Origin: Azospirillum rugosum
Lineage (GTDB): Bacteria > Pseudomonadota > Alphaproteobacteria > Azospirillales > Azospirillaceae
DNA length: 64,000 bases
Assembly (NCBI RefSeq): GCF_017876155.1
Contig: NZ_JAGINP010000033.1
Span: forward strand, 25,656 to 89,655
Direction: 5' to 3'
In this document: in pieces, positions 34,971-44,385 of the stretch
Layout: each line of letters starts with the position of its first letter
Position numbering within the stretch: position 1 is the stretch's first letter
Notes under the pieces: model-generated
Databases searched by the model: none
Seen by the model: the letters and a program-made list of their open reading frames with translations, nothing else
What the model was told of the DNA's origin: nothing
Made by a program: the position numbers and the translations under genes

Positions 34971-35768
34971 TTGACACGCACACGCACGTTTGGCCTGTCC
35001 GCCGTCGTCCTCGCCGGTTTTCTCGCAGGCTGCACCCCGAACTACTCCCCGAACACCTACGCCGCCACCGCCACCCAGCAGGCGAACAAGGTGGAGCGCG
35101 CGGTCGTGATCGGATTCCGCGAGGTCAAGATCAGCACCAACGGCACCGTGGGCGCGGTCACCGGCGGGGCGGCCGGCGGCGTGCTCGGGTCGCAGTCGGG
35201 CGCCATCGGCATGAACGCGGCGCTGGGCGCGGTCACCGGCACGGCCATCGGCGGCCTGCTCGGCACCTCGATCGAGCATGTGACCGGCGACACCACCGGC
35301 TGGGAATACATCGTCCGCAAGCCGGACGGCGAGCTTCTGTCGCTGACCCAGAAGGAAGAGAGGCCGCTGGCCGTGGGCCAGAAGGTGCTGGTCATCACCG
35401 GCAGCCAAGCCCGCATCATCCCGGACTACGCGACGGAGAACGAGCCGGCAGTCGCCAAGGACAAGCCCAAGGCCGAGGAGCCGGCGAAAGCCGAAGACCC
35501 GAAGCCCGAGGAGAAGAAGCCCGACGCGGCGGTCGAGTCCGGGGCGGCCGAAGCCAAGGCCGTCGAGGCGAAGGAGCTTCCGCCCGCCGCCACGCCGGCG
35601 CCCGCCACCGTGGCCGATCCTGCTCCCGCGACGGAACCTGCGGTCAAGGGCGGCCCTATCTCCATCGCGCCGCCCGCCGCGCCCGCACCGGCGGCCGACG
35701 CGGCCCCCGTCCAGGCTCAGCCGACCACCAGCACCGCCGCGACCAGCGCTCCCAGCGCCGGCATGTAA
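34971..35768 (+). CDS. Glycine-zipper outer-membrane lipoprotein (SlyB-like)
   Basis: A 265-residue lipoprotein. The signal ends in LAGC with C22 as the lipidated residue. A glycine-zipper segment follows (VGAVTGGAAGGVLGSQSGAI and GAVTGTAIGGLLGTSIEHVT), as in the SlyB/17-kDa antigen family, then a short beta domain (YIVRKPDGELLSLTQ). The last 120 residues are an Ala/Pro/Lys/Glu-rich, probably disordered tail, which is unusual for this family. The start is TTG at 34971 with a poor ribosome site, and no better one is in frame. Confidence 0.75.
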   Translation: MTRTRTFGLSAVVLAGFLAGCTPNYSPNTYAATATQQANKVERAVVIGFREVKISTNGTVGAVTGGAAGGVLGSQSGAIGMNAALGAVTGTAIGGLLGTSIEHVTGDTTGWEYIVRKPDGELLSLTQKEERPLAVGQKVLVITGSQARIIPDYATENEPAVAKDKPKAEEPAKAEDPKPEEKKPDAAVESGAAEAKAVEAKELPPAATPAPATVADPAPATEPAVKGGPISIAPPAAPAPAADAAPVQAQPTTSTAATSAPSAGM

Positions 35769-35899
35769 GGAAGGCGGAACCGCCAGGGCCGCGGTTCCGG
35801 CACCGCGGGGGCGCCCTCGCCTCCGCCCTTTCCGCCGCTGGCGGGGTCCATCCGCCCGGCCTCCAGCACCACCGTTGTCATCGCGTCGAACACGCCCAT
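35717..35899 (-). CDS. Small tail-anchored hypothetical protein
   Basis: A 60-residue protein: MGVFDAMTTVVLEAGRMDPA, a Gly/Pro-rich linker, then a C-terminal membrane helix (YMPALGALVAAVLVVG). The ATG at 35899 has a strong AGGAGGG site 8 nt upstream, which argues that it is real. Its last 52 bases overlap the end of the convergent lipoprotein gene. No family recognised. Confidence 0.5.
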   Translation of the reverse strand: MGVFDAMTTVVLEAGRMDPASGGKGGGEGAPAVPEPRPWRFRLPYMPALGALVAAVLVVG

Positions 35900-35978
35900 G
35901 GCCGCAGCCCTCCTTGTGTCGGGGGGTACCGTGCGCCCGCGCGGAAAATCTTGGAAACGAATAGGTTTTATGAGGATC

Positions 35979-35993
35979 ATCACAGACTGTGAT
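35979..35993. promoter_or_regulatory. LysR-type operator (T-N11-A palindrome)
   Basis: ATCACAGACTGTGAT is a perfect dyad with the T-N11-A shape that LysR-type regulators bind. It lies about 70 nt before the LysR gene and 80 nt before the divergent small gene, the classical position for autoregulation and control of a divergent neighbour. Confidence 0.5.
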
Positions 35994-36061
35994 GGTCATT
36001 TCCCGCGTTGAACATTCCCTGCGTTGATCCTGGCGCATCCCTCTGCTTCAATGGCGCGACC

Positions 36062-36949
36062 ATGCCGGCCAACCTCGACACCGACCTCCTGCGCGCTTTC
36101 GTCGCCGTCGCCGACGCGCGCAGCTTCACCCGTGCCGGCGACGCGCTGGGCCGCACCCAGGCCGCCGTCAGCCAGCAGGTCCGCCGGCTGGAGGAGGTCG
36201 TCGGCAAGCGCGTGTTCCAGCGCGACACCAAGAGCGTCAGCCTGACCGGGGAGGGCGAGCTTCTGCTGACCTACGCGCGCCGCATGCTGACGCTGAACGA
36301 CGAGGTGATGGCGCTGATGCGCCGCCCCGTCTCCATCGCCAGCGTGCGCATCGGCTCGCCCGACGACTACGCCACCATGCTGCTGCCCGAGGTGCTGGCC
36401 CGCTTCGCCGCCGCCTATCCGGAGGTGACGGTGGAGGTGGTGTGCGACAACAGCCCCGACCTGGTGGCGGAGATCGAGAAGGGCCGCTACGACCTCGCCC
36501 TCGTCACCCGCCACCCCGACACCAAGAGCGGCGAGCTGGTCCGGCGGGAGCCGGTGGCCTGGGTCGCCCCGCCGCTCAATCCCAACAAAGGCCCCAACAA
36601 AGGCGCTATCGAACGGGAGGATCCGCTGCCGCTCGCCCTCTTTCCCAAGGGCTGCGTGGTGCGCGACCTCGCGGTGGCGACGCTGGAGGAGATCGGGCGC
36701 GGCTGGCGGGTCGCCTTCACCAGCAAGAGCGTGGTCGCCGTCCACGGCGCCGTGCTGGGCGGGCTGGGTGTGACGGCCATGGAGGCCTGCACCGTGCCGC
36801 CGACGCTGCGCCGCCTGACGGAGGCGGACGGTTTCCCCGCCCTGCCCGACGTGGACATGGCGCTGCACCGCGCCCCCGGCATGGCGGCGAAGCCCGTCCG
36901 GCTGCTGGCCGACGCGATCCACGACTTGCTGGGACCCACGGCTCCGTAG
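36062..36949 (+). CDS. LysR-family transcriptional regulator
   Basis: A 295-residue regulator. The N-terminal winged helix (TDLLRAFVAVADARSFTRAG, RTQAAVSQQVRRLEEVVGKR) is standard. The effector domain begins near residue 90 (VRIGSPDDYATMLLPEVLAR). It is somewhat unusual in carrying a short NKGPNKGA insertion in the effector domain. Effector and targets are unknown. The ATG at 36062 lacks a clear ribosome site, which suggests low expression. Confidence 0.88.
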   Translation: MPANLDTDLLRAFVAVADARSFTRAGDALGRTQAAVSQQVRRLEEVVGKRVFQRDTKSVSLTGEGELLLTYARRMLTLNDEVMALMRRPVSIASVRIGSPDDYATMLLPEVLARFAAAYPEVTVEVVCDNSPDLVAEIEKGRYDLALVTRHPDTKSGELVRREPVAWVAPPLNPNKGPNKGAIEREDPLPLALFPKGCVVRDLAVATLEEIGRGWRVAFTSKSVVAVHGAVLGGLGVTAMEACTVPPTLRRLTEADGFPALPDVDMALHRAPGMAAKPVRLLADAIHDLLGPTAP

Positions 36950-37055
36950 CTCAGCCCGTAACATCGTCATCGGCGGCGGCCGTCCGCTCATCGTCCGGTT
37001 GCCCGCGCGCGGCGCGCCGATGCACAATGGGTGGTCACCCGAAGGGCTAACCACC

Positions 37056-38009
37056 ATGAAGAAGCGTTCCGGCACCGCCCAGCGCGCCCGCTCGTCAGGC
37101 CTGAAGGCCGTCGCGCTGCACCTGATCCTCGCCACGGCCACCCTATGGTTCGCGCCGGGCGCCATGGCGCAGAGCCCGGTCGCCATCGGCGCCCCCCTGA
37201 CCGGCGAGGTGGTGCTGAACCGCGACATCGAGGTGCGCATCGGCCCGAACGAGGACGCCCGCATCGTCATGACGCTGTCGCGCGGCAAGGCGCTGAACGC
37301 GCTCGGCACGCCGCGCGGCACCAGCTGGACGGAGGTCGCGATCGGCGGCCAGCCGATCGGCTATGTCCCGGCCGATTCGCTGGACCCGGCGCTGATGGTG
37401 GCGCGGCCGGTCAGCACCGCGGGCGGCGGCGCCCGGGCGGCCAAGCCGGGCGAACCGGCCGTCCATCACCGCAACGCCGCCGTGGTGCCCCGGGCCTCCT
37501 GGGAGATCGCCGCCCAGGTGCCGGCCCAGGGCTATGTGGTCGCCACACAGCCCATCGCCGCCACCGAGATCCTGGACAGCAAGAAGCGGCGCGGATTCAC
37601 CCTGCGCAAGGGCGACGTGCTGGGCGTCATCGACGCGTCCAACGGCCGCGCGACCCTGTCCATGCCCGGCCGGGCCAAGGCCGTGGCCATGGTGGACGGG
37701 CTGGTCGGGGTGGTCGCCCCCTACCCGCTGCCTGGCATGCCACCGCTGGAGCCCGGGCCGCTCTACGCCGCGCGGCTGGGCGAATATGTCAGCCACGCGG
37801 AGGGATTGCGCGCCTGGCAGGAGTTCACGGCCGGCGCCGGGTCGGCCTACCGCGACCTGCCGCCCATGGTCTGGCCGGTGTTCCGCGGCCCCCGCACCAC
37901 CTACGACATGGGGCTGGGGCCCTTCACCCGCACCCAGGTGGACAACGTTTGCGGAGCCCTGGCCCAGCGCGGGCGCGACTGCTGGGTGATCGAACTCGAC
38001 ACATTCTAA
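37056..38009 (+). CDS. Exported SH3-like / SPOR-like domain protein
   Basis: A 317-residue protein with a signal peptide ending near GAMAQ. A bacterial SH3-like domain follows (about residues 45-115: LNRDIEVRIGPNEDARIVMT), then a second beta-rich region, and at the C-terminus GPFTRTQVDNVCGALAQRGR followed by DCWVIEL, which has the spacing of a SPOR peptidoglycan-binding repeat. It probably sits in the periplasm at the cell wall. No exact family. Confidence 0.65.
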   Translation: MKKRSGTAQRARSSGLKAVALHLILATATLWFAPGAMAQSPVAIGAPLTGEVVLNRDIEVRIGPNEDARIVMTLSRGKALNALGTPRGTSWTEVAIGGQPIGYVPADSLDPALMVARPVSTAGGGARAAKPGEPAVHHRNAAVVPRASWEIAAQVPAQGYVVATQPIAATEILDSKKRRGFTLRKGDVLGVIDASNGRATLSMPGRAKAVAMVDGLVGVVAPYPLPGMPPLEPGPLYAARLGEYVSHAEGLRAWQEFTAGAGSAYRDLPPMVWPVFRGPRTTYDMGLGPFTRTQVDNVCGALAQRGRDCWVIELDTF

Positions 38010-38117
38010 AATTCTTAATTCTTTCCGTACAAACTGTATTGAATTTCGAATTTGCCCGTGTACAGCCTTACCGTGTTAAGCTCCCTGTCTCCCGCCGGTC
38101 CTGATCGGGCACCCACC

Positions 38118-39755
38118 ATGACCAACGCCGCCCCAAATCCCCCCGCTTCCACCGGCGCCGCCCCGGGGGGCGAGGACGACTTCCTCTTCCTGGACGACCA
38201 GGATGACGGCGGCGGCGAACGCGAGTCCGCGCCGGTCAGCCCGGCGAACCGCTGGAAGATGCTGATCGTGGACGACGAGCCGGAGGTGCACTCCATCACC
38301 AAGCTCGTCCTGGCCGACTTTTCCTACAAGGGCCGCTCCGCCCACTTCCTGTCCGCCCATTCCGCGGCCGAGGCGAAGGACATCCTGGCGCGCGAGGACG
38401 ACATCGCCATCATCCTGCTGGACGTGGTGATGGAAACCGACGACGCCGGCCTGCAGCTGGTCCATCACATCCGCGAGGTCCTGAAGAACCGGCACGTGCG
38501 CATCATCCTGCGCACCGGCCAGCCGGGCCAGGCGCCGGAACGGGCGGTGATCCTCGACTACGACATCAACGACTACAAGGCGAAGACGCAGCTGACCGCC
38601 CAGCAGCTCTTCACCACCACGGTCGCCGCGCTGAGGTCCTACGAGGACATCATGGCGATCGAGATGAATCGCCGCGGGCTGGAAAAGATCATCGAGGCAT
38701 CGTCGTCGCTGTTCCAGGCGCGGTCGATGAAGCTGTTCGCCGCGGGGGTGCTGACCCAGCTGTCCGGCATCCTCGGCGTCGGGCCGGACGCCATCCTGTG
38801 CGTGCAGCGCGGCGCGGTGCTGGGCGGTGCGCGGGACGGGCTCGCCCGCGATGGTCTCTACGTTCTGGCCGGGTCGGGGCGCTTCGAGTCGCTGATCGAC
38901 GAGCCGGCAGCCGACCACATCGATCCGCCCGTCCTCGGCGCCGTCCTGCGCTGCCTGGAGACGCGCAGCAACCACTACGACGCCGACCACTGCACCCTCT
39001 ACATCCGCACCCCCAACGACCGGGAGAACGTGGTCTACCTGCGGTCCGACCGGCCGCTGTCGGAACTGGACCGGAACCTGATCGAGGTGTTCTGCCGGAA
39101 GATTTCCGTCGGCTTCGACAACCTGCACCTGTTCGAGCAGCTGCGCCGCACCCAGCAGAGCACGCTGATCGCCATGGCCGGCATGGCCGAGCGCGGTGCG
39201 GAGGCGCCGGACGCCATTCCCCGCATCGCCCTGGTGACGGAGCGGATCGCCCGCCGCCTGCGCGACCGCGGCCACTTCGCGCACGCCATCGACGAGCATT
39301 TCCTGGAGTCGGTGGGTCTGGCCGCCATCCTGCACGATGTCGGCAACGCGACCATCGACCCGGTGATCCTGGGCAAGGCCGGCCCCCTGTCGCCGGAGGA
39401 GCGCGATGCCATGCAGCGCCACACGCTGGCCGGATGGGAGCTGCTGGAACGCGCCAGCCGCCGGTCGGACAGCCGCACCTACCTGCATCTGGGGGCGGAG
39501 ATCGCGCGGTCGCACCACGAGAACTGGGACGGCACCGGCTATCCGGACCGGCTGCGCGGCGACGCCATCCCGCTGAGCGCCCGCATCGTGGCGGTCGCCG
39601 ACAGCTTCGACGCCATGACCCGCGAGCGGCCCTATCGCCGGGCGCTGGACCATGACGTGGCGGTGGCGGAGGTTCGGCGCCAGTCCGGCACCCGCTTCGA
39701 TCCGCTGGTGGTCGAAGCCTTCATGGACGTGGCCGGCGACTTCCGGCCCGGCTGA
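38118..39755 (+). CDS. Response regulator with DUF3369 and HD-GYP domains
   Basis: A 545-residue regulator. The receiver domain (about 48-170) has the acidic pair D52/D53 and the phospho-acceptor D102 in ILLDVVMET. The middle DUF3369 domain is a degenerate GAF-like module. The C-terminal HD-GYP domain has HD at 405-406 (ILHDVGNATI) and HHENWDGTGYP at 465-475, complete for a cyclic-di-GMP phosphodiesterase. Its cognate kinase is not adjacent. The gene is convergent with a single-receiver gene, about 20 nt apart. Confidence 0.9.
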   Translation: MTNAAPNPPASTGAAPGGEDDFLFLDDQDDGGGERESAPVSPANRWKMLIVDDEPEVHSITKLVLADFSYKGRSAHFLSAHSAAEAKDILAREDDIAIILLDVVMETDDAGLQLVHHIREVLKNRHVRIILRTGQPGQAPERAVILDYDINDYKAKTQLTAQQLFTTTVAALRSYEDIMAIEMNRRGLEKIIEASSSLFQARSMKLFAAGVLTQLSGILGVGPDAILCVQRGAVLGGARDGLARDGLYVLAGSGRFESLIDEPAADHIDPPVLGAVLRCLETRSNHYDADHCTLYIRTPNDRENVVYLRSDRPLSELDRNLIEVFCRKISVGFDNLHLFEQLRRTQQSTLIAMAGMAERGAEAPDAIPRIALVTERIARRLRDRGHFAHAIDEHFLESVGLAAILHDVGNATIDPVILGKAGPLSPEERDAMQRHTLAGWELLERASRRSDSRTYLHLGAEIARSHHENWDGTGYPDRLRGDAIPLSARIVAVADSFDAMTRERPYRRALDHDVAVAEVRRQSGTRFDPLVVEAFMDVAGDFRPG

Positions 39756-39776
39756 GGCCAACCGTTACGGCTGCCC

Positions 39777-40343
39777 TCAGCCCTCGCCCGTCATCAGGCC
39801 GTCCACCATCTCCTTCAGCGGGCCGATCTGCACGGGCTTGTGCAGCAGGCGGCAGCCGAGCGCGGCCGCCTCGGCCTGCCGTTCGGGGGTGGTGTCGCCG
39901 GTCAGGATCAAGGCCGGCACCGGGGCGCCGACATGGTTGCGCACCATCTCCACCGCCTGGGCGCCGGTGCCGCCGGCGGGCAGGAAATGGTCGGCCAGCA
40001 CGAGCCCGGGTCGCCCGGTCGCCTGCGGCAGGCGCTGCGCCAGTTCGGCCAGCGAGAGCGCGGTCAGCACCTCGTAGCCCCAGCCTTCGAGCAGGAGCGC
40101 CAAGCCTTCGACGATGGAGCGGTCGTCGTCGACCACCACGATCAGCCGGCTCGCCCCCGGTCCCGGTGCCCGTTCGCCGTCGCCTTGGCGCTGGGCTTCG
40201 CCGCCGCTCCCGTCCCCGTTGCCGGAGACGCCGGACACGGCGCACTGGCGGGACCATGCGCCCGCTGCCGCCTGACCCGGCAGCGGGACAGCACCGGCGG
40301 CGACGGACAGGACTCCAGCCATTTCGTTCGATGCCTGCAACAT
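39777..40343 (-). CDS. Single-domain response regulator
   Basis: A 188-residue protein. Residues about 65-185 form a receiver domain (RLIVVVDDDRSIVEGLALLL with the acidic pocket, GLVLADHFLPAGGTG with the phospho-acceptor Asp, LILTGD, LLHKPV with the Lys). The first 60 residues are a low-complexity Ala/Gly leader. There is no output domain, and it resembles receivers cut from the end of hybrid kinases. The ATG at 40343 has GAGAG upstream. An internal ATG at 40322 is possible. Confidence 0.8.
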   Translation of the reverse strand: MLQASNEMAGVLSVAAGAVPLPGQAAAGAWSRQCAVSGVSGNGDGSGGEAQRQGDGERAPGPGASRLIVVVDDDRSIVEGLALLLEGWGYEVLTALSLAELAQRLPQATGRPGLVLADHFLPAGGTGAQAVEMVRNHVGAPVPALILTGDTTPERQAEAAALGCRLLHKPVQIGPLKEMVDGLMTGEG

Positions 40344-40783
40344 GGGAACTCTCACCAGTGCTCCAACGACCGCGGTCCGGTCAATGTCCATCCAAAGACA
40401 ACATAAAGGATAAAGATTAATGTTCGACTATCCAAAAATCCCGAGAATTCATTTCAGAAGAGAAACATTTCCGTCTGCCGAAATTTCAGATTCGTTTCGA
40501 TACCATTCGTTCCCCACACTGGGAAACAGGTTTTTAGGCCGTTTATTCGCTTTATCTGATCGAGAAAGACCGCTCAACCCTGAAAAAACGCATATGCAGG
40601 ATCCGGCGCGGCCGCAATCCGAGCCTGTGCCCTCCGCAACCATACGTCTCGGTACCGGAACAATCCATGGGGCAGGAGGCGGACCGACCTTGGCCGAAGG
40701 GTTCCCCAAAAGAAAAAGGACCCCCGCCGGCCGGCGGGAGTCCTTAATTTGTCGCAGGATCTTTTGCGCCAGGCCCCTTTGCG
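40344..40783. other. 440-base gap upstream of the receiver gene
   Basis: The half next to the receiver gene (40380-40580) is strikingly AT-rich for this genome and should carry its promoter. The half next to pheT holds the pheT terminator. A 131-codon plus-strand frame crosses the gap into the pheT end, but its composition is not protein-like. Confidence 0.4.
40708..40746 (-). terminator. Rho-independent terminator of the pheST operon
   Basis: On the minus strand the stem AGGACTCCCGCCGG/CCGGCGGGGGTCCT is followed by TTTTCTTTT. It lies about 40 nt after the pheT stop. Confidence 0.88.
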
Positions 40784-43180
40784 TCAAGAGCGCAGCGAAC
40801 CGCCCGTCGCCTTGACGACCGCGGCGACGATCTTCTGGCCGACCGCCTCGATCTCCTCGTCGGTCAGGGTGCGCTCGGTCGGCTGAAGCGTGACGGACAG
40901 CGCCACCGACTTCTTGCCCTCCTCGACGTTGGTGCCCTGATAGACGTCGAACACCGCCACCTCCTTGACCAGGGCCTTGTCGGCCCCCTTGGCGGCGCGG
41001 ACCAGCTTGTCGGCCTCCACGTCCTGGCCGACGACGAAGGCGAAGTCGCGCTCCAGCGGCTGGAAGGGGGAGAGCTGGACCAGCGGCTTGGCCGTGCCGC
41101 CCTTCTTCTTGGGCAGCGGGATGGTGTCCAGGAAGACCTCGAACCCGACCACCGGGCTCTTCACGCCCAGCGTATCGAGCACCATCGGATGGATCTCGCC
41201 GAAGCGGGCCATCACGGTAGGGCCGAGGCGCAGCACGCCCGACCGGCCGGGGTGGTACCAGCCCGGGGCGTCGGTGGTGACCTGCAGGTTGGCGGTCGGG
41301 GCGCCGGCCGCCTCCAGAACCGCCAGCGCGTCGGCCTTGGCGTCGAAGGCGTCGACGCCGCGGGCCTTCACCGCCCAGTGGCGCGGCACCGCGTTGCCGG
41401 CGCGGATGCCGGCGGCCACGATGTCCTGCCCGTCGGGCGTCGGCTTGCGGAAGGCCGGGCCGACCTCGAACAGGCCGACGTCGGCGAAGCCGCGGTCGGC
41501 GTTGCGCCCCGCGGCCTGGATCAGGTTGCCCAGGATCGACGGGCGCATGACGTCCAGGTCGGCGCTGATCGGGTTGACCAGCTTGAGCCCCGCGTCCACG
41601 CCGCCGAACAGCTCCGCCACCGGGCCGGCCATGAAGGACCAGGTCACCGCCTCCGACAGGCCGCGCACGGCCAGCGTGCGCTTGGCGAGCCCGACGCGGC
41701 GCTGCTTGGTCGTCAGGGCCGGGCGGGTCAGCACGCTGTCGCGCGGTAGCGGGGTCGCCGGGATGGCGTCGAAGCCGTGGACGCGCAGCACCTCCTCCAC
41801 CAAGTCGGCCTCGCCGTGGATGTCGGCGCGCCAGGAGGGCGGGACGACGCGCAGCGTGCCGTCCGCATCTTCGCCCGCGATCTCGCAGCCGAGGTCCGTC
41901 AGGATGCGCCGCTGCTCCTCCTGCGGCAGATCCACGCCGCCCAGGCTGGCGACTCGGCCAGGCCGCAGGGTCAGGGTGCGCCGCCACTCCGGCTCCTGCC
42001 CAGCGACGACGAGATCCGACGCCTCGCCGCCGCAGATCTCCAGGATCAGGCGGGTGGCGCGCTCCATGCCCGGGATCACCGCCGCCGGGTCGACACCGCG
42101 CTCCAGCCGGTAGCGGGCGTCCGACTCGACGCCCAGCTTGCGGCCGGTCTGCGCCGTGCGGACCGGATCGAAGATCGCCGCTTCCAGGAAGACGTTGGTG
42201 GTCGTCTCGGTGCAGCCCGACGTCTCGCCGCCGATGATGCCGGCCAGCGCCTCGGCCCGCTCATGGTCGGCGATCACCGTCATGCTGGGATCGAGGGCGT
42301 ATTCCTTGCCGTTCAGAGCCGGCAGAACCTCCCCCTCGCGCGCCATGCGCACGACAATCCCGCCCTTCACCTTGTCGGCGTCGAAGGCGTGCAGCGGACG
42401 CGACAGGTCGAAGGTGATGTAGTTGGTGATGTCCACCAGCGCGGAGATCGGCCGCAGCCCGATGGCCAGCAGCTTGTCGTGCAGCCACTTCGGCGACGGG
42501 CCGTTCTTCACGCCCCGGAACATGCGGCCGACATACATCGGGCAGGCGTCCGGCGCCTCAATGGCGACGCCGAGCGGGCTGGGAAAGGCGCCCTTCACCG
42601 GCTCCGCCGCCAGCGGCTTCAGCGTGCCCAGCCCCGCCGCCGCGAGGTCGCGGGCGATGCCGCGCACGCCGGCGCAGTCGGCGCGGTCGGGCGTCAGGCT
42701 GATGTCGATGACCGGGTCGCCCAGGCCCGCATACTCGGCGTAGGCGACGCCGACCGGCGCGTCGTCCGGCAGCTCGATGATGCCGTTGTGCTCCTCCGAC
42801 AGCTTCAGCTCGCGTTCGGAGCACATCATGCCGTTCGACTCGACGCCGCGGATGACGCCCTTCTTCAGCGTGATGTCGGAGCCGGGGATGTAGGCCCCCT
42901 CCGGCGCGAAGACGCCCTTCAGGCCGGCGCGCGCGTTGGGCGCGCCGCAGACGACCTGGAGCTTCTCGGTGCCGGTGTCGACCACCAGCACGCGCAGCTT
43001 GTCGGCATCCGGGTGCTTCTCGGCGGAGAGGACGTGGGCGACGCGGAAGGGCTTTAGCTCTTTCGAGCGGTCCTCCACCCCCTCGACCTCCAGGCCGAGG
43101 GCGGTCAGCTTCTCCACGATCTGGTCGAGCGTGGCGTCGGTCTCCAGATGGTCCTTCAGCCAGGACAGCGTGAACTTCAT
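40784..43180 (-). CDS. pheT: Phenylalanyl-tRNA synthetase beta subunit
   Basis: A 798-residue beta chain of the alpha2-beta2 enzyme that charges tRNA-Phe. The N-terminal tRNA-binding OB domain (VLSAEKHPDADKLRVLVVDT), the B3/B4 editing domain, the B5 domain and the C-terminal ferredoxin-like anticodon-binding domain (near 705-798) are in the usual order and length. It follows pheS with a 13-nt gap and is the last gene of its operon. Confidence 0.95.
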   Translation of the reverse strand: MKFTLSWLKDHLETDATLDQIVEKLTALGLEVEGVEDRSKELKPFRVAHVLSAEKHPDADKLRVLVVDTGTEKLQVVCGAPNARAGLKGVFAPEGAYIPGSDITLKKGVIRGVESNGMMCSERELKLSEEHNGIIELPDDAPVGVAYAEYAGLGDPVIDISLTPDRADCAGVRGIARDLAAAGLGTLKPLAAEPVKGAFPSPLGVAIEAPDACPMYVGRMFRGVKNGPSPKWLHDKLLAIGLRPISALVDITNYITFDLSRPLHAFDADKVKGGIVVRMAREGEVLPALNGKEYALDPSMTVIADHERAEALAGIIGGETSGCTETTTNVFLEAAIFDPVRTAQTGRKLGVESDARYRLERGVDPAAVIPGMERATRLILEICGGEASDLVVAGQEPEWRRTLTLRPGRVASLGGVDLPQEEQRRILTDLGCEIAGEDADGTLRVVPPSWRADIHGEADLVEEVLRVHGFDAIPATPLPRDSVLTRPALTTKQRRVGLAKRTLAVRGLSEAVTWSFMAGPVAELFGGVDAGLKLVNPISADLDVMRPSILGNLIQAAGRNADRGFADVGLFEVGPAFRKPTPDGQDIVAAGIRAGNAVPRHWAVKARGVDAFDAKADALAVLEAAGAPTANLQVTTDAPGWYHPGRSGVLRLGPTVMARFGEIHPMVLDTLGVKSPVVGFEVFLDTIPLPKKKGGTAKPLVQLSPFQPLERDFAFVVGQDVEADKLVRAAKGADKALVKEVAVFDVYQGTNVEEGKKSVALSVTLQPTERTLTDEEIEAVGQKIVAAVVKATGGSLRS

Positions 43181-43193
43181 GGGTCCGGCTCCT

Positions 43194-44261
43194 TTAGCGC
43201 GTCAGGCCCTGGGCCATGCTGGGAACGTCGAGCGGCACGAAGCCGTAATGCTTCAGCCAGCGGAGGTCGGCTTCGAAGAAGGTGCGGAGGTCGGGGATGC
43301 CGTACTTCAGCATCGCCACGCGCTCGATCCCCATGCCGAAGGCGAAGCCCTGGTACTTCGTGCTGTCGATGCCGCAGGCCTCCAGCACGTTGGGGTGCAC
43401 CATGCCGCAGCCCAGGATCTCCAGCCAGTCGCCGTAGTTGCCGAGCTTCAGCTCGCCACCCTTGCGGGAGCAGCCGATGTCCACCTCGGCCGACGGCTCG
43501 GTGAAGGGGAAGAAGCTGGGGCGGAAGCGCAGCGGCAGGTCGTCCACGTCGAAGAAGGCGCGGCAGAACTCGATCAGGCAACCCTTCAGGTGCCCCATGT
43601 TGGTCGCCTCGTCGATGACTAGCCCCTCGATCTGGTGGAACATCGGGGTGTGGGTCATGTCGTAGTCGGACCGGTAGGTGCGGCCCGGCGCGATCACGCG
43701 GATCGGCGGCTTCTTGTTCAGCATGGTGCGCACCTGCACCGGGCTGGTGTGCGTGCGCAGCAGCATCTTCTTGTCGCCCGCATCGGGGAGATAGAAGGTG
43801 TCGTGCATGTCGCGGGCGGGGTGGCCCGGCGGGAAGTTCAGGGCGGTGAAGTTGTGGAAGTCGTCCTCGACGTCCGGCCCTTCGGCGACGCTGAAGCCCA
43901 TCTCCGCGAAGATCGCCACCATCTCGTCGATGGTCTGGCTGATCGGGTGGATGCGCCCCTCCGTCTCCGGCCGGACCGGCAGGGTGACGTCGATGCGCTC
44001 CGCCTTCAGGCGGGCTTCCAGGTGGGCGCGGGCGAGGTCGGCCTTGCGCGCGTCGATGGCGAGGGATATCTCGTCCTTCAGCGCGTTCAGCTGCTGGCCG
44101 CGCTCGCGGCGTTCGTCGGGCGACAGGCCGCCCAGCTCCTTCATGAAGCCGGTGATGCGCCCCTTCTTGCCGAGCGCCGTCACCCGCACCTCTTCGAGGG
44201 CGGCGAGGTCGCCGGCGGCGTTGACCTGCGACAGGAGTTCGTCTTTCAGCGCATCGAGCAT
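43194..44261 (-). CDS. pheS: Phenylalanyl-tRNA synthetase alpha subunit
   Basis: A 355-residue catalytic chain. The N-terminal coiled coil that grips tRNA (about 1-90) precedes the class II core with motif 2 (FRPSFFPFTEPSAEVD) and motif 3 (FAFGMGIERVAMLKYGI). The A294-equivalent stretch GFAFGMG is normal. It is transcribed after rplT across a 233-nt leader rich in hairpins and a Phe-rich short reading frame, suggesting attenuation control. Confidence 0.95.
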   Translation of the reverse strand: MLDALKDELLSQVNAAGDLAALEEVRVTALGKKGRITGFMKELGGLSPDERRERGQQLNALKDEISLAIDARKADLARAHLEARLKAERIDVTLPVRPETEGRIHPISQTIDEMVAIFAEMGFSVAEGPDVEDDFHNFTALNFPPGHPARDMHDTFYLPDAGDKKMLLRTHTSPVQVRTMLNKKPPIRVIAPGRTYRSDYDMTHTPMFHQIEGLVIDEATNMGHLKGCLIEFCRAFFDVDDLPLRFRPSFFPFTEPSAEVDIGCSRKGGELKLGNYGDWLEILGCGMVHPNVLEACGIDSTKYQGFAFGMGIERVAMLKYGIPDLRTFFEADLRWLKHYGFVPLDVPSMAQGLTR

Positions 44262-44385
44262 GTCATTTCCCGCGAGCCATAAGGATTGGCGGACCTAAAG
44301 CGGATTGCGATCCGCTTTGGACCGCGACGGCGGTCCCGGCCGCACGTGCGGCCGAAGCCCGGCCGGCAAATGAGGCCATGTGAAT

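Noticed and set aside
40420..40815. A 131-codon plus-strand frame upstream of the receiver gene
   Set aside because: It begins in AT-rich promoter-like DNA, crosses the pheT terminator and ends inside pheT antisense. Its composition is not protein-like.
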